Below are positions 51,068-59,967 of a DNA stretch of 64,000 nucleotides, one piece after another. The notes under the pieces are model-generated. The model did no database searches, was not told where the DNA came from, and saw only the letters and a program-made list of their open reading frames with translations. How positions within the stretch are numbered: position 1 is the stretch's first letter; each line of letters starts with the position of its first letter. Position numbers and translations under genes: made by a program. This DNA is from Streptomyces sp. NBC_01750 (GTDB taxonomy: Bacteria > Actinomycetota > Actinomycetes > Streptomycetales > Streptomycetaceae). The DNA lies in contig NZ_CP109137.1 of the NCBI RefSeq assembly GCF_035918095.1, forward strand, positions 1,924,001-1,988,000, in the 5' to 3' direction.

Positions 51068-51720
51068 AGGCCCTCATCGTCGGCGCCGGGCGACTGGGCA
51101 CCCAGATCGCGCAGGTGCTCGCCGCCGCCGGGAACGACGTCACTGTGGTGGACGCGGACGCCGACCGCATCAATGCGCTTCAGGGACAGCTCGCCGTACA
51201 CCTCATGCTGGGGGACGCCTGCGAACCTGCGGTTCTGGACCAGGCCGGCGCCCACACAGCCGACCTCGTCATCGCTGCCACCGGAAAAGACGAGGACAAC
51301 CTCGTCATCAGCCTGCTTGCCAAACGGCAGTGTGCCGCGCCACGTGTCGTTGCCCGCATCAACGATGCTGAGAACGCCTGGCTGTTCGACCAGCGCTGGG
51401 GTGTCGACATCGCCGTCCCTGTTGCCACTCCGCTGATCTCCCTCATCGAGGAGGCAACCGGTGCCACCGATACCGTGGCACTGCTGCGCCTCAGCAAGGC
51501 GGGCGTCGACATCATCGAAACCGTGATCACCACGCGCTCTCGCGCAGTCGGCAAACCCCTCTCGGACATCCCTCTGCCCGACGGAACCGTCGTCGCCACC
51601 GTCATACGAGACGGCCGGCCGACCGTGCCCGGACCGGCTGTCCGCCTCCAGCCCGGTGACGCGTTGCTCCTCGTCTCGCACAGCGCCACCGAGCAGGAGA
51701 TCCACGCGGCGTTCCAGTGA
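51064..51720 (+). CDS. TrkA-type potassium regulator (second of pair)
   Basis: A 218-residue protein. RCK-N with MKALIVGAGRLGTQIAQVLA and VTVVDADADRINAL; RCK-C with ATPLISLIEEATGATDTVAL and VRLQPGDALLLVSHSATEQE. It overlaps its partner by ATGA and ends a tightly coupled operon (Usp, nitroreductase, ATPase, TrkA, TrkA). A 5'-truncated, frameshifted duplicate lies at 5546-5990. Confidence 0.93.
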   Translation: MKALIVGAGRLGTQIAQVLAAAGNDVTVVDADADRINALQGQLAVHLMLGDACEPAVLDQAGAHTADLVIAATGKDEDNLVISLLAKRQCAAPRVVARINDAENAWLFDQRWGVDIAVPVATPLISLIEEATGATDTVALLRLSKAGVDIIETVITTRSRAVGKPLSDIPLPDGTVVATVIRDGRPTVPGPAVRLQPGDALLLVSHSATEQEIHAAFQ

Positions 51721-51843
51721 GTGCGGCCACTGGGCCGAAGCGAGGCCGGACGACCTTGCGGCCGGGACCTGTCGGCTCATCCGAACGAGACGCCCGGAGT
51801 GTGACAGTGGAGGCCCACTCCGCGAAGCGAGGAGGGTGCAGCC

Positions 51844-52625
51844 ATGGAAGACGAGACAGTCTCGAACCCGGCAGCGGCGCCGACGGCCCGGCCGAGGCCG
51901 GCACTGCTGTCCTTTCTCGGCGGTGCAGGCACCGTCACGGGCAGCAAGTTCCTCGTCGAGAGCGACAACGCCCGGATCCTGCTCGACTGTGGCCTCTTCC
52001 AGGGGCTCGCCGACCTCCGGCGCGAGGGCGTGCTGCCGACCGCGGTTCCCGTGTACGTGGACAGCCCGATGGCACTGGCCGCACTGGACGTGTACCGCGA
52101 TGCGATCCTCGCCCGCGCTCCCGAGCTGCACCCTTCCGTCATCGCCCAGGGCATGGCCGCGATCAGCCCGGACCCCTTCCTCGCGGCCCGTTCGGTCCAG
52201 GAGTCGATCGACATCAACGACGCCCCGGGCCTGCCGTGATCGTGTCTTCGGCGGGCATGGCCACCGGCGGACGCGTCCTGCACCATCTGCGGCGTGTGCT
52301 TCCCGATTCACGCAACGCAGTCGTGATCGTGGGGTTCGCTGCCGAGGGCACCCGGGCCCGGGACCTGGTCGACGGCGCCCGAACGCTCAAGATGTTCGGC
52401 CAGTACGTGCCCGTGCGGGCCGAGATCGCCAATGTGCCGCACTTCTCGGCGCACGCCGACGCGGGACAGATCGTCGACTGGCTTCGTGGCGCTCCCGCGC
52501 CCAGCACGACATACATGGTCCACGGTGAGCCCGGCGCCGCCGGGGCCCTTCGCGGCCGTATCGACCAGGAGCTCGGCTGGACCACAGTCGTGCCCCGCTC
52601 CGGTGAGGCCGTTCTGGTCCGCTGA
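51844..52625 (+). pseudogene. MBL-fold RNA-processing (CPSF-like) hydrolase, core deleted
   Basis: The first frame starts [20 protein letters not shown], then [20 protein letters not shown] and [16 protein letters not shown]. It jumps straight to [20 protein letters not shown]. The HxHxDH metal site and most of the hydrolase core, normally between these, are missing. Near 52235 a one-base shift leads to [20 protein letters not shown] and the RMMBL end (PHFSAHADAGQIVDWLRGAP). The nuclease cannot be active. Confidence 0.8.
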
Positions 52626-52842
52626 TTCCGACCGCTCGAAGGCCCGCGCCATGACCCACCCTGCCCTCTGCCGCACACAGTGTCAGTCTGCGCGCCCGCA
52701 GTCGCCGCCCGACGAGACGCCCGACCGGTAACCCAGCAGCCGACCACAGCTCCCCATGCCGCCGCGCCAACTGGCCCGGTACGGTAGCCATGTCGCCAGA
52801 GTCAGCCGTCGGCCCGTCGAGGCACACCTGGAGGGAGCAGCG

Positions 52843-54558
52843 GTGGCAAGCTCGGAGGACGGCCGCGTACGGCTGCCGCATCTAAGGCTGGACGAGCTGC
52901 TGGAGGAGCTGCAGGCCCGCCTGGACGCGGCGCGTGGCACCCGGGACCGGGTGCACAGCCTGCTGGAGGCCGTGCTGTCGGTCGGGCGCGAGCTGGACCT
53001 GGAGCAGGTGCTGCACAGCATCGTCGAGGCGGCGGCCGTACTGGTCGACGCCGAATACGCCGCGCTCGGTGTGATCGCGCCGAGCGGGACGTCTCTCTCG
53101 CAGTTTCTGACGGTCGGGGTCAGCGACGAGGAGATCGCCGCGATCGGCCCGTACCCCTCCGGGCACGGCATCCTCGGCGAGCTGATCAGGAATCCCCGGC
53201 CGCTGCGGCTGCCGAAGATCTCCGAGCACCCTTCGTCGTACGGTTTCCCGCCCCATCACCCGCCGATGAACACCTTCCTCGGCGTCCCGATCCGGGTGCG
53301 CGACCACGTCTTCGGCAATCTCTATCTGACTGAGAAGCGGGGCGGGGCTCAGTTCGACGATGAGGACGAGTCAGTGCTGTCCACCTTGGCTGTCGCCGCC
53401 GGGGTGGCGATCGACAATGCCCGGCTGTACGAGGAGGTCAAGCTGCGCGAGCGCTGGCTGCGCGCGAACGCGGACATCACGCACAGCCTTATGTCGGGCA
53501 GCCCCCGCAGCGAGGTTCTCACTCTGATCGCCGAACGGGCCAAGGAGATCGCGGGCGCCGAACTGGCCGTGGTGGCGCTGCCGATGCCCGACACCGGCAC
53601 GCTGGCGATCGAGCTGGCGATCGGGCCGAACGCGGACGCTCACCGTGGGCTGGTGCTGCCGGTGGAGGGAAGCCTGAGCGGCGCCGCTTTCACCGCGGGC
53701 GCGCCGGTAACGAGCGCGGATGTCACCCACGACGAGCGTGTTACGGCCGGGCCGCCGCGGTTCGCCGGGCTGGGGCCCGCGGTGGCTGTGCCTATTGGCA
53801 CCGCGGACGGGGTACGAGGAGTGCTGCTGCTGGCCCGTGAGGCGGGCGCTACGGTCTTCGCGGACGAGGAGACCGACCCGCTGCGGAGTTTCGCCGGTCA
53901 GGCGGCGGTGGCGATGGAGCTGGCGGAGCGACGCAGCGACGCGGAGCAGATCGCCTTGCTGGAGGACCGCGACCGGATCGCCCGTGACCTGCACGACCTG
54001 GCGATCCAACGGCTCTTCGCGACCGGCATGACACTCCAGAGCGCGGGGCGTCTGATCGAGGACTCCCCGGCTTCGGAGCGTGTGCTGCGCGCGGTTGACG
54101 ACCTGGACGAGACCATCAAGATCATCCGCTCGACCATCTTCGGGCTGCGCTCACATGAGGCGGGGACCGGGCAGGGCCTGCGGGCACGCGCCGTGCGGAC
54201 GGTCGGAGAAGCGGCTCCGGTGCTGGGCTTCGCGCCGAGCCTCCGGATGGAAGGGCTGCTGGACACCGACGTGCCGCGGGAGATTGCCGACCACCTGGTG
54301 GCGGTTCTCTCCGAGGCGCTGACCAATGTCTGCCGCCATGCGCACGCCACCCGGGCTGACGTGGCCCTGGAGACGGACGGACGGGAAGTGGTGCTGACGG
54401 TCGCCGACAATGGTGTGGGGCTCCCTCCCGACCGGCGCAGCAGCGGCCTGGCCAACATCTCGGAGCGGGCCAAGCAGCTGGGCGGCGAGCTGGAGTTGAC
54501 CTGCCCGTCCGGTGGCGGAACCTCGCTGGTCTGGCGCGTACCCGTAGGCACCCCCTGA
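52843..54558 (+). CDS. DevS/DosS-type heme-GAF sensor histidine kinase
   Basis: A 571-residue kinase: GAF-A (~55-200), GAF-B (~215-365), HisKA_3 with phospho-acceptor His384 (IARDLHDLAIQRLFATGMTL) and HATPase_c (ALTNVCRHAHATRADVALET, VADNGVGLPPD). His139 in HHPPMNTFLG and Tyr161, 22 residues later, match the heme ligand and distal tyrosine spacing of mycobacterial DosS (His149/Tyr171), so it should sense O2, NO, CO or redox. GTG 52843 follows GGAGGGAGCAGCG. Its response regulator is not in this window. A weak box-like site, GCGCCAACTGGCCC, lies at 52764. Confidence 0.92.
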   Translation: MASSEDGRVRLPHLRLDELLEELQARLDAARGTRDRVHSLLEAVLSVGRELDLEQVLHSIVEAAAVLVDAEYAALGVIAPSGTSLSQFLTVGVSDEEIAAIGPYPSGHGILGELIRNPRPLRLPKISEHPSSYGFPPHHPPMNTFLGVPIRVRDHVFGNLYLTEKRGGAQFDDEDESVLSTLAVAAGVAIDNARLYEEVKLRERWLRANADITHSLMSGSPRSEVLTLIAERAKEIAGAELAVVALPMPDTGTLAIELAIGPNADAHRGLVLPVEGSLSGAAFTAGAPVTSADVTHDERVTAGPPRFAGLGPAVAVPIGTADGVRGVLLLAREAGATVFADEETDPLRSFAGQAAVAMELAERRSDAEQIALLEDRDRIARDLHDLAIQRLFATGMTLQSAGRLIEDSPASERVLRAVDDLDETIKIIRSTIFGLRSHEAGTGQGLRARAVRTVGEAAPVLGFAPSLRMEGLLDTDVPREIADHLVAVLSEALTNVCRHAHATRADVALETDGREVVLTVADNGVGLPPDRRSSGLANISERAKQLGGELELTCPSGGGTSLVWRVPVGTP

Positions 54559-54583
54559 GTCCCACTCCCAGGTCCAACCGGGA

Positions 54584-55042
54584 TCACGGGGCGGACTGCT
54601 GCTCGTGCGACGCGCGCGCGTCCGAACGGAATTCATTGCGGTCCACAACACGTCCGGTCACCAGCTCGGGACGGATCCGGATGAATACTCCGTCCGGCAC
54701 CGGCACCCACGAGCGCGGTCCGGTCCGCAGCAGCCGTTCGCGCTCCCCCGGGTCAGTGACCTGGTTCGCCGGGCCCATGACGACGACACTCCACCCGGTG
54801 CCGGCCGCCTCGTCGAACCGGTCCACCTCGAACGCCACCACGGCCTGGCCCACGGCGCGGGCCACGCGGGAGGCCGCCGAAGTTCGCAGCAGCACGGAGA
54901 AGTCGTGGTCCAGGGAGAAGTTCACCGGCAGGACCGCAGGCAGGGCCTGGTCCGTGTAGACGATGCGGCCGATCGACACCTGCCCCAGCAGACGCAGGCA
55001 CTCCTGCCGGTCGAGCTCTCGGAAGCCGTCGTGGTGGTGCAT
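54584..55042 (-). CDS. Pyridoxamine 5'-phosphate oxidase-fold protein (Rv0080-like)
   Basis: A 152-residue split-barrel flavin-binding protein. ECLRLLGQVSIGRIVYTDQA and PAVLPVNFSLDHDFSVLLRT form the barrel; VVAFEVDRFDEAAGTGWSVV is the usual family signature. Relatives bind FMN or F420, and Rv0080 is in the DosR regulon. ATG 55042 follows AAGGATGGACGCC. It is convergent with the sensor kinase, and two boxes lie 127-162 bp upstream. Confidence 0.88.
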   Translation of the reverse strand: MHHHDGFRELDRQECLRLLGQVSIGRIVYTDQALPAVLPVNFSLDHDFSVLLRTSAASRVARAVGQAVVAFEVDRFDEAAGTGWSVVVMGPANQVTDPGERERLLRTGPRSWVPVPDGVFIRIRPELVTGRVVDRNEFRSDARASHEQQSAP

Positions 55043-55168
55043 GGCGTCCATCCTTGGGGCGGTCCGCCCGGATTGAGGTAGGGCACGCAAGGCCTCGTCG
55101 ATACCTCCCTTGCCCCGAACTGCGGTTGTATGCACCCAACGCTCCGGCGTCGGCCGGTGCTTGGGAAT

Positions 55169-55204
55169 GGGCCGAGAGTCCCTGGCAGGCGGGGCGAACG
55201 GCCC
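55169..55204. promoter_or_regulatory. Tandem DosR-like boxes, 22 bp apart
   Basis: GGGCCGAGAGTCCC (55169-55182) and GGGGCGAACGGCCC (55191-55204), both exact matches to GGGNC-N4-GNCCC. Upstream of the PNPOx gene at 55042. Confidence 0.6.
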
Positions 55205-55306
55205 GCGCCGGGCGGTGTGAGCAGCAATGTTCACGGATAGAAGCGCCCGCGCGCTCTGGTGCCCATGGCGCGCGGGTGCGAGATGTGCGGCACGGGCCGT
55301 CGGCCC

Positions 55307-55720
55307 TCAGCCTTGCCGCACGGGGATGGTCCTGGTACCCGACTTCGGCACCGGCACCGGATGGTGAGCACGCCCGTCCTTGAGGTCGGCAGTCGCATCG
55401 TCGCCGCGCGCTCCGGCGGGCAGCCGGACCGAGCGGGCGAAAGTGCCGTAGCGGATTCTGTGTGGTGCCTCTCGGTCGTCTCCTCGCTGCGCGCAGGGTC
55501 AGCACACCCTCCGCGACACTGATCTCGATGTCGCTGTCGGGGGGATGCCCGGGAGCTCAGCCCGTGAGACGTACGTACCGTCCGTGAAGCTCTCCTCGAT
55601 GCGGATGCTGTGCAGTCCGGGGATCTGGTGCAGACCCGGAACTCCGCCCTCGACCCACCCGAACGGGTCCGGCAGAAGTGGTGGCCAGGCAGGCAGCCGT
55701 TCGATCATTGCACTCATCAT
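55307..55720 (-). pseudogene. Hsp20/alpha-crystallin (HspX-like) small heat-shock protein, frameshifted
   Basis: The first frame (MMSAMIERLPAWPPLLPDPF ... IRIEESFTDGTYVSRAELPG) is the start of an HspX/Acr-type chaperone. Further pieces in other frames give DIEISVAEGVLTLRA, TFARSVRLPAGARGDDATAD and SGTRTIPVRQG with stop 55307-55309. At least three small shifts separate them. HspX is a hallmark DosR-regulon protein. The promoter box 60 bp upstream is intact. Confidence 0.8.
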
Positions 55721-55779
55721 GCGCTCCCGCGGGTGGGCCTACCGTCGCTTCCAGCCTCCCGCTCCTGGTCCGTACTCCA

Positions 55780-55793
55780 GGACCGACCGGCCC
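55780..55793. promoter_or_regulatory. DosR-like box (GGACCGACCGGCCC)
   Basis: Lies 60 bp before the broken hsp20-like gene at 55720, which suggests that this gene belonged to the regulon before decaying. Confidence 0.55.
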
Positions 55794-55816
55794 CGTCGGG
55801 GACCGGCTGGGGCGGA

Positions 55817-56398
55817 TCAGGTGGTCCTGCGCCGCCACGCCGGGCCGACCTCGGCCCACTCCTTCGCCCACTGGTCCATGCGGATGCGGTCAAGGCGCCC
55901 GCGCGCGGCAAAGCCGACGGCCACCACCAGGCCACCCCAGGCGCCGAGGGCCAGTGCTCCGGCGGCAAGCGTCTGAGCCGCCACCCCCGCGCCGGTGACC
56001 GGCGGCGTGGTCGGAGTCCCCCAGCGATCCGTCCAGAACACGACCTTCGATCCGGCAGGGCCGCTTGCCTCGACACTCACGGTCGCGGTTTGGACCACGC
56101 CGTATCGGTCCCTCCAGCGCACCGGCGCCCGGACTTGCGCCTTCACACCGTCTGCCGTGGGCATAGCGGCCGGCACGGCCTCGGTGAGCTCGGCCTGGAC
56201 GGCATAGCGTTCCGCCCGATGCCGCTCATGGGTGTGCACGACGGTCGAGCCCGCCGCGAGGGTGACCGCTGCTCCGCCGACCAGCGCCAGCACCCATAGG
56301 GCCAGCACGATCCAGGCCTCGACCACGTCGCTGCGGCGCCTGAGCGGGCTGCGCCGCCATCGCCAGAACCTCGTACTTCTAGGCCCGTTGCTCCTCAT
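55817..56398 (-). CDS. Rv1733c-like two-helix membrane protein
   Basis: A 193-residue protein. A basic N-terminus (RSTRFWRWRRSPLRRRSDVV) precedes helix 1 (~32-55: AWIVLALWVLALVGGAAVTL). A large outside domain follows (~60-125, with VRWRDRYGVVQTATVSVEAS and KVVFWTDRWGTPTTPP), then helix 2 (~145-165: LALGAWGGLVVAVGFAARGR). The layout is that of Rv1733c, a DosR-regulon antigen of unknown function. ATG 56398 follows GTGTGGAGTGAAG. Confidence 0.85.
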   Translation of the reverse strand: MRSNGPRSTRFWRWRRSPLRRRSDVVEAWIVLALWVLALVGGAAVTLAAGSTVVHTHERHRAERYAVQAELTEAVPAAMPTADGVKAQVRAPVRWRDRYGVVQTATVSVEASGPAGSKVVFWTDRWGTPTTPPVTGAGVAAQTLAAGALALGAWGGLVVAVGFAARGRLDRIRMDQWAKEWAEVGPAWRRRTT

Positions 56399-56447
56399 CT
56401 TCACTCCACACCCCTGGTGAGCGGGGACGACCGTGACACCAGACCGT

Positions 56448-57362
56448 TCAGCCCTCGTGCGCCCGAGGCGTCGCGTCCCGGTGGGGCACGACAGCCACTG
56501 GGCAGGGCGCGTGGTGCAGGACCGCGTGGGCGACAGGTCCCAGACGTGAACCGATCGCATGCGTTGGCCTGCGGGCACCCACCACCAGCAGGTCTGCGTC
56601 CGCAGCCGCCTCCACCAGCGCCCCTGCAGCGGACACCGCCCGGACGATGTGCTCCGTCACCGCAAGGTCCGGGAACTCCTTGCGGACTGGGGCGACGATG
56701 CGAGCTGTCTCAGCGAGCTGCGCCGAAGCGATTTCACTCGCGTCGTCGAACATCGGCGCCATGCTCCCGACGTTCTGCAGGAACATCCACGCACTCAGCA
56801 CACGTAGCAACGCCTTGCGCTGCTGGGCGGTCCACGCGGCGAAGCGGAGCGCGTCGAGGTCCCGGTCGTCCCGGATCCCGACAACCACGACGCCCGTCGC
56901 CGCGGGCTCGGCATCGCCCCGCACGACGATCACCGGGCCCTCCGCCCGCGCCGCGACCCGCAGACCCACCGATCCCAGGAGCAGCGCTGAGAATCCGCCG
57001 AGCCCGCGTGAGCCGACGACGATCGTGCCGTCGGCTCCGGCCGCCGTCAGCAGGGACTCCGCAGCACCTGCTTCGCTGAGTGTCATAGCCACAGGTACGC
57101 CTGGGAAAGCACCGCGCACCTCGCCGGCCGCCCCGTCCAGCAGGCCGCCGCCGGAGTCGTGGACGAGCCGAACGGCGTCAGAGGACAAGTGCCGTGCTCT
57201 GGCCTCAGTATCTGTCGCGTGAACGATGTTGAGAGGCTGTTTCCGGGCTTCGGCCTCGCCTGCGGCCCAGAGCACGGCCTTCGTCGCATGGGCCGAGCCG
57301 TCCGTGCCGACCACTACGGGCCCGGGTGTCTCCGTACCCGGCGCGGAAGCAATGTTGGCCAT
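56448..57362 (-). CDS. Universal stress protein, two UspA domains
   Basis: A 304-residue tandem Usp. Domain 1 (GPVVVGTDGSAHATKAVLWA) has GSRGLGGFSALLLGS. Domain 2 (GVVVVGIRDDRDLDALRFAA) ends [18 protein letters not shown]. It is most like the Usp at 40444-41349. ATG 57362 follows GAGGAGGAGGACACC. Boxes lie 75 and 96 bp upstream. Confidence 0.93.
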   Translation of the reverse strand: MANIASAPGTETPGPVVVGTDGSAHATKAVLWAAGEAEARKQPLNIVHATDTEARARHLSSDAVRLVHDSGGGLLDGAAGEVRGAFPGVPVAMTLSEAGAAESLLTAAGADGTIVVGSRGLGGFSALLLGSVGLRVAARAEGPVIVVRGDAEPAATGVVVVGIRDDRDLDALRFAAWTAQQRKALLRVLSAWMFLQNVGSMAPMFDDASEIASAQLAETARIVAPVRKEFPDLAVTEHIVRAVSAAGALVEAAADADLLVVGARRPTHAIGSRLGPVAHAVLHHAPCPVAVVPHRDATPRAHEG

Positions 57363-57436
57363 GGTGTCCTCCTCCTCGTGTCGCGGTTGGCGGGGGGACA
57401 TATGCTGACGCTGCCACGGTGTCCGCGAGGCCGGGA

Positions 57437-57472
57437 GGGCCGCTGAGGCCCGACTCAGGGGCCAAACGTCCC
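57437..57472. promoter_or_regulatory. Tandem DosR-like boxes, about 21 bp apart
   Basis: GGGCCGCTGAGGCCC (57437-57451, 15-bp variant) and GGGCCAAACGTCCC (57459-57472, exact). Upstream of the minus-strand Usp at 57362. Confidence 0.55.
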
Positions 57473-57708
57473 CCCTCCGCGCAAAGGAGCCGCCCCCCGG
57501 TGCCCGTGCTGCCCGCGACAGCAACGAGCTTGGGGCGGCCGCGACGGCCAACCGCCACGGCGTCGTCGAACACACCCGGCGCCATTGAAGCCATCGAACT
57601 GGGCAACGGACTTTGCTGTGCGGGACCGTGCTGTCGGTGCTCTCTGGCATCGGTCCGCATCGGAGCTGTCGCCGCTTCAGCCGTGGCAGCCGAACGGGTA
57701 CCAGTGTT

Positions 57709-57722
57709 GGGCCGACCGGCTC
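57709..57722. promoter_or_regulatory. DosR-like box (GGGCCGACCGGCTC)
   Basis: One mismatch to GGGNC-N4-GNCCC, 87 bp before the Usp gene at 57810; GGCCC follows shortly after at 57725. Confidence 0.45.
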
Positions 57723-57809
57723 TCGGCCCGGCTGCCCCGGTTCCGAGATGCTGAAGGGCATGGGCCGGTTCAGGTGACCGTGCCCTCTACCCGGTACGGA
57801 GGCAGCCTC

Positions 57810-58682
57810 ATGGCCCGCGCAATCGCTGTAGGAGTGGACGGTTCCCCGGAGAGCTTGGCCGCGGCCGACTGGGCAGCCCGCGAAGCGACACTTCGGGGGC
57901 TGCCGGTCCGGATCGTGCACGCCTGGCTCTGGCAGCCCCTCGACGTGCCCGTGGTCCAGGACAGGGAGGCACTGTCGCAATCGGCGAACGCTGTGGTGCG
58001 GGAAGCCGAGACGCATGTGGCCGCCCGGTATCCCGACCTGTCGATGTCCGCCGAGGTGGTGCCCGACACCGCGGTTGCGGCGCTGCTCGGCGCCGACGAG
58101 CAGGCCGAGATGCTGGTATTGGGATCACGGGGGCACGGCGCCCTCGTCGGCTTCATGCTCGGCTCGTACGGTCAGCAAGTGATCGCTGCCGCCACGCGTC
58201 CGGTGGTCTCGGTCCGGGCGCAGGCAGGGGACGCAGGCGAGCCGGAGGGCGCTGAGATCGTCGTGGGGCAGCAGGGCGGGGCGGAGTACAGCGACGCGGT
58301 GCTGGGATTCGCCTTCGAGGCCGCGGCGGTACGGGGGGCGACCGTGCGAGCGGTGCGGGCCTGGAGTCTGCCGCCCGTCTTCGCCTACAGCCCTGGTTCG
58401 ATGCGCCTTGCCGACGAGGCAGGAGGGCTGGAACCGTTCGAGAAGAAGGCACTGGAGCAGGCACTCGCCCCCTGGCGCGAGCGGTTTCCGGACGTGCCGG
58501 TGATCGAGCATGTCGAAATCGGGAGCGCGGGGCAGGTGCTCCTGTCGGCCGCCTCTCGTGCGCGGTTGCTCGTGGTCGGCCGCCGCGCACGCCGCTCCCC
58601 CATCGGTACGCGCATCGGGTCCGTCGCCCATGCCGTCCTCCACCATGCGACCTGCCCCGTCGCGGTAGTTCCGCACGAATGA
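57810..58682 (+). CDS. Universal stress protein, two UspA domains
   Basis: A 290-residue tandem Usp. Domain 1 (MARAIAVGVDGSPESLAAAD) has GSRGHGALVGFMLGS. Domain 2 (EYSDAVLGFAFEAAAVRGAT) ends HAVLHHATCPVAVVPHE. ATG 57810 follows TACGGAGGCAGCCTC. A D-lactate-dehydrogenase-like gene starts 109 bp after its stop on the same strand and has no clear box of its own, so the two may be co-transcribed. Confidence 0.93.
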   Translation: MARAIAVGVDGSPESLAAADWAAREATLRGLPVRIVHAWLWQPLDVPVVQDREALSQSANAVVREAETHVAARYPDLSMSAEVVPDTAVAALLGADEQAEMLVLGSRGHGALVGFMLGSYGQQVIAAATRPVVSVRAQAGDAGEPEGAEIVVGQQGGAEYSDAVLGFAFEAAAVRGATVRAVRAWSLPPVFAYSPGSMRLADEAGGLEPFEKKALEQALAPWRERFPDVPVIEHVEIGSAGQVLLSAASRARLLVVGRRARRSPIGTRIGSVAHAVLHHATCPVAVVPHE

Positions 58683-58791
58683 GAGCCTGCCGGCCTCCGT
58701 AACGTGGGGCCCCGCGCAGTGCCGGTTCATGCCGGCTTGGCACCACGCACGGCAGACTCCGCCGCATCCGCCGAAATCGAGGAGGACAGGG

Positions 58792-59790
58792 ATGGACATC
58801 ATCGCGTTCGGGGTGCTCGCCGATGAGCGCCCGCAGCTGGAGCAGGCGTTCGCCGACCAACACGCGGTGCGCTGTCTCGAACTGTTCCTCAACCCGGACA
58901 CCGCGCCGGCGGCCCGCGGATACGAGGTCGTCTCCAGCAGCGTCAATGACGTCCTGGACGCGGACGTCCTCGCTGCCCTCGCCGACGGCGGCACCCGGAT
59001 GATTGCCCAGCGCTCGACCGGCTACAACAACATCGATCTGGACCGGGCCAGGGAGCTGGGCCTGACCGTGGCACGAGTCTCCTCCTACTCCCCGTACTCG
59101 GTCGCCGAGTTCGCCTGGTCTCTCGCCCTGGCCCTCAACCGCCGTACCGTCCGCGCTGTCGGGCGCACCCGGGAGTTCGACTTTCGCCTCAACGGTCTGA
59201 TGGGCAGGGACTTCCACGACCGAACCGTCGGCGTCATGGGGACGGGAAAGATCGGCACCGCGTTCAGCCGCATCGCCCACGGTTTCGGAATGCGCCTGCT
59301 GGGCTGGGACGTGCAGGAGAACAGGGACTGCCTGGCACTCGGCATGGAGTACGTGGACAAAGAGCGCCTGTTCGGCGAAGCCGACCTGATCAGCCTGCAT
59401 GTCCCCCTGCTGCCCGCGACTCACCACATCGTGGACGCCGACGCCCTGGGAAGGATGAAAGGCGACGCAATCCTGATCAACACCAGCCGCGGCGGGCTCA
59501 TCGACGCGGCCGCGCTGGTGGCAACGCTGCGCGAGGGCCGACTCGACGGGGTGGGACTGGACGTCTACGAAGAAGAGGCCGGGGTGTTCTTCGTCGACCA
59601 CTCCCTGGAGGTGATGACGGACGACACCCTCGCCCGCCTAATGACCTTCCGGAACGTCCTGGTGACCTCCCATCAGGCGTACTTCACCAGGGACGCGGTC
59701 GGCCAGATCATCGACACTACGGTGCGAAACGTCGCGGACTATCTCGCCGGACGCACCAGCGACAACGTCCTCGTCCGACCCGAGGAGTAG
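58792..59790 (+). CDS. D-2-hydroxyacid dehydrogenase (fermentative D-lactate dehydrogenase type)
   Basis: A 332-residue enzyme. The NAD loop is GVMGTGKIGTAFSRIAHGFG; the catalytic arginine is in INTSRGGLIDAAALVATLRE, the glutamate in LDVYEEEAGVFF, and the histidine in VTSHQAYFTRDA. The VYEEE-FFxDHS segment is typical of LdhA-type D-lactate dehydrogenases, which reduce pyruvate and regenerate NAD+ without oxygen. ATG 58792 follows GAGGAGGACAGGG. Confidence 0.92.
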   Translation: MDIIAFGVLADERPQLEQAFADQHAVRCLELFLNPDTAPAARGYEVVSSSVNDVLDADVLAALADGGTRMIAQRSTGYNNIDLDRARELGLTVARVSSYSPYSVAEFAWSLALALNRRTVRAVGRTREFDFRLNGLMGRDFHDRTVGVMGTGKIGTAFSRIAHGFGMRLLGWDVQENRDCLALGMEYVDKERLFGEADLISLHVPLLPATHHIVDADALGRMKGDAILINTSRGGLIDAAALVATLREGRLDGVGLDVYEEEAGVFFVDHSLEVMTDDTLARLMTFRNVLVTSHQAYFTRDAVGQIIDTTVRNVADYLAGRTSDNVLVRPEE

Positions 59791-59967
59791 CCCACGGTCC
59801 GGCGCCTTGAAAGTAACTGCAGCGCCACGGCTGCGCGTTGTTCAGCAACGGGACGGCAGCAGCGTCCCGTCACACGCTCACCGGAGCCTATTTGGCGTGC
59901 TACCACATGCGGGCCCGTTTCTTCGGCCGTCAGGGGATCGTGGCCGTGGGAGGCACCCGGCGGCCAC

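Noticed and set aside
52764..52777. GCGCCAACTGGCCC as a box for the sensor kinase
   Set aside because: One key base of the left arm differs and no partner lies 20 bp away; too weak in this base composition to count.
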